6,309 nt of DNA from an uncultured Prevotellaceae bacterium (GTDB lineage Bacteria; Bacteroidota; Bacteroidia; Bacteroidales; Muribaculaceae). Shown here one piece after another: positions 6,207 through 6,309 of this stretch. Under the pieces are notes generated by a model, which searched no databases, was not told where the DNA came from, and saw only the letters and a program-made list of their open reading frames with translations. The DNA is taken from the NCBI GenBank assembly GCA_937896015.1, contig CALBLR010000441.1, forward strand, positions 1 to 6,309, given 5' to 3'. Position numbers and translations under genes: made by a program. How positions within the stretch are numbered: position 1 is the first letter of the stretch; every line of letters starts with the position of its first letter.

Positions 6207-6216
6207 TGCAAAGATA
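6207..6216 (-). promoter_or_regulatory. Bacteroidetes -7 promoter box for the DUF3256-xseA-xseB operon
   Basis: On the minus strand the sequence reads TATCTTTGCA, matching the Bacteroidetes primary sigma-factor -7 consensus TAnnTTTG. Transcription would start near 6203, leaving a 5' leader of about 33 bases before the ATG at 6170. No good TTTG -33 box lies at the usual distance, so the promoter is supported by the -7 box and its position only. No operator or riboswitch is seen upstream. Bases 6217-6309 hold no recognisable gene. Confidence 0.6.
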
Positions 6217-6309
6217 CTCAAAATTCCCCTCACCACCCCATTCAGCCCACAAATTCACTGTCGGCGAGCAAAAGCATCAGCAAGCCTTAACATCTGGTGC
6301 GGTGCGACG

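Overview
The window is an ordinary stretch of chromosome from a GC-rich member of the Bacteroidales. The clues are a translation-linked methyltransferase with a C-terminal THUMP-like domain, a DUF3256-type exported protein beside xseA/xseB, a Bacteroidetes-style -7 promoter box (TATCTTTG), and the absence of clear Shine-Dalgarno sequences. High GC with strong G/C preference at third codon positions would suit a gut Bacteroidales such as Muribaculaceae, but the genus cannot be fixed from sequence reading alone. No rRNA, tRNA, CRISPR array, phage gene or transposase gene was seen.

Layout. Positions 2-3478 hold three plus-strand genes: the 3' two thirds of aspS (aspartyl-tRNA synthetase), a SAM-dependent methyltransferase with a THUMP-like domain (1227-2477), and a membrane-anchored alpha/beta hydrolase (2519-3478). 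Positions 3899-6170 hold three minus-strand genes read toward the first group: a DUF3256-family exported protein, xseA and xseB (large and small subunits of exodeoxyribonuclease VII). They are tightly packed: a 4-base stop/start overlap, then a 29-base gap. They are probably one operon driven from a promoter near 6207-6216.

The two groups converge on a gene-free, more AT-rich gap at 3479-3898. This gap is the unusual part of the window. It holds a 257-bp segment (3495-3751) bounded by a perfect 10-bp terminal inverted repeat, extendable to 13 of 15. Inside are a 17-bp palindrome, a hairpin with a nine-G run, and a long hairpin with a perfect 16-bp stem that repeats the core of the palindrome. 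More inverted repeats follow up to 3842. The pattern resembles a small non-autonomous, MITE-like or REP-like intergenic repeat, but copy number cannot be tested here.

Functionally the plus-strand genes combine tRNA charging, a probable RNA-modifying enzyme and an envelope hydrolase. The minus-strand genes pair a DNA-processing nuclease with an exported protein of unknown function. Apart from the intergenic repeat, this is a housekeeping region, and I found no evidence of a new defence or mobile system.
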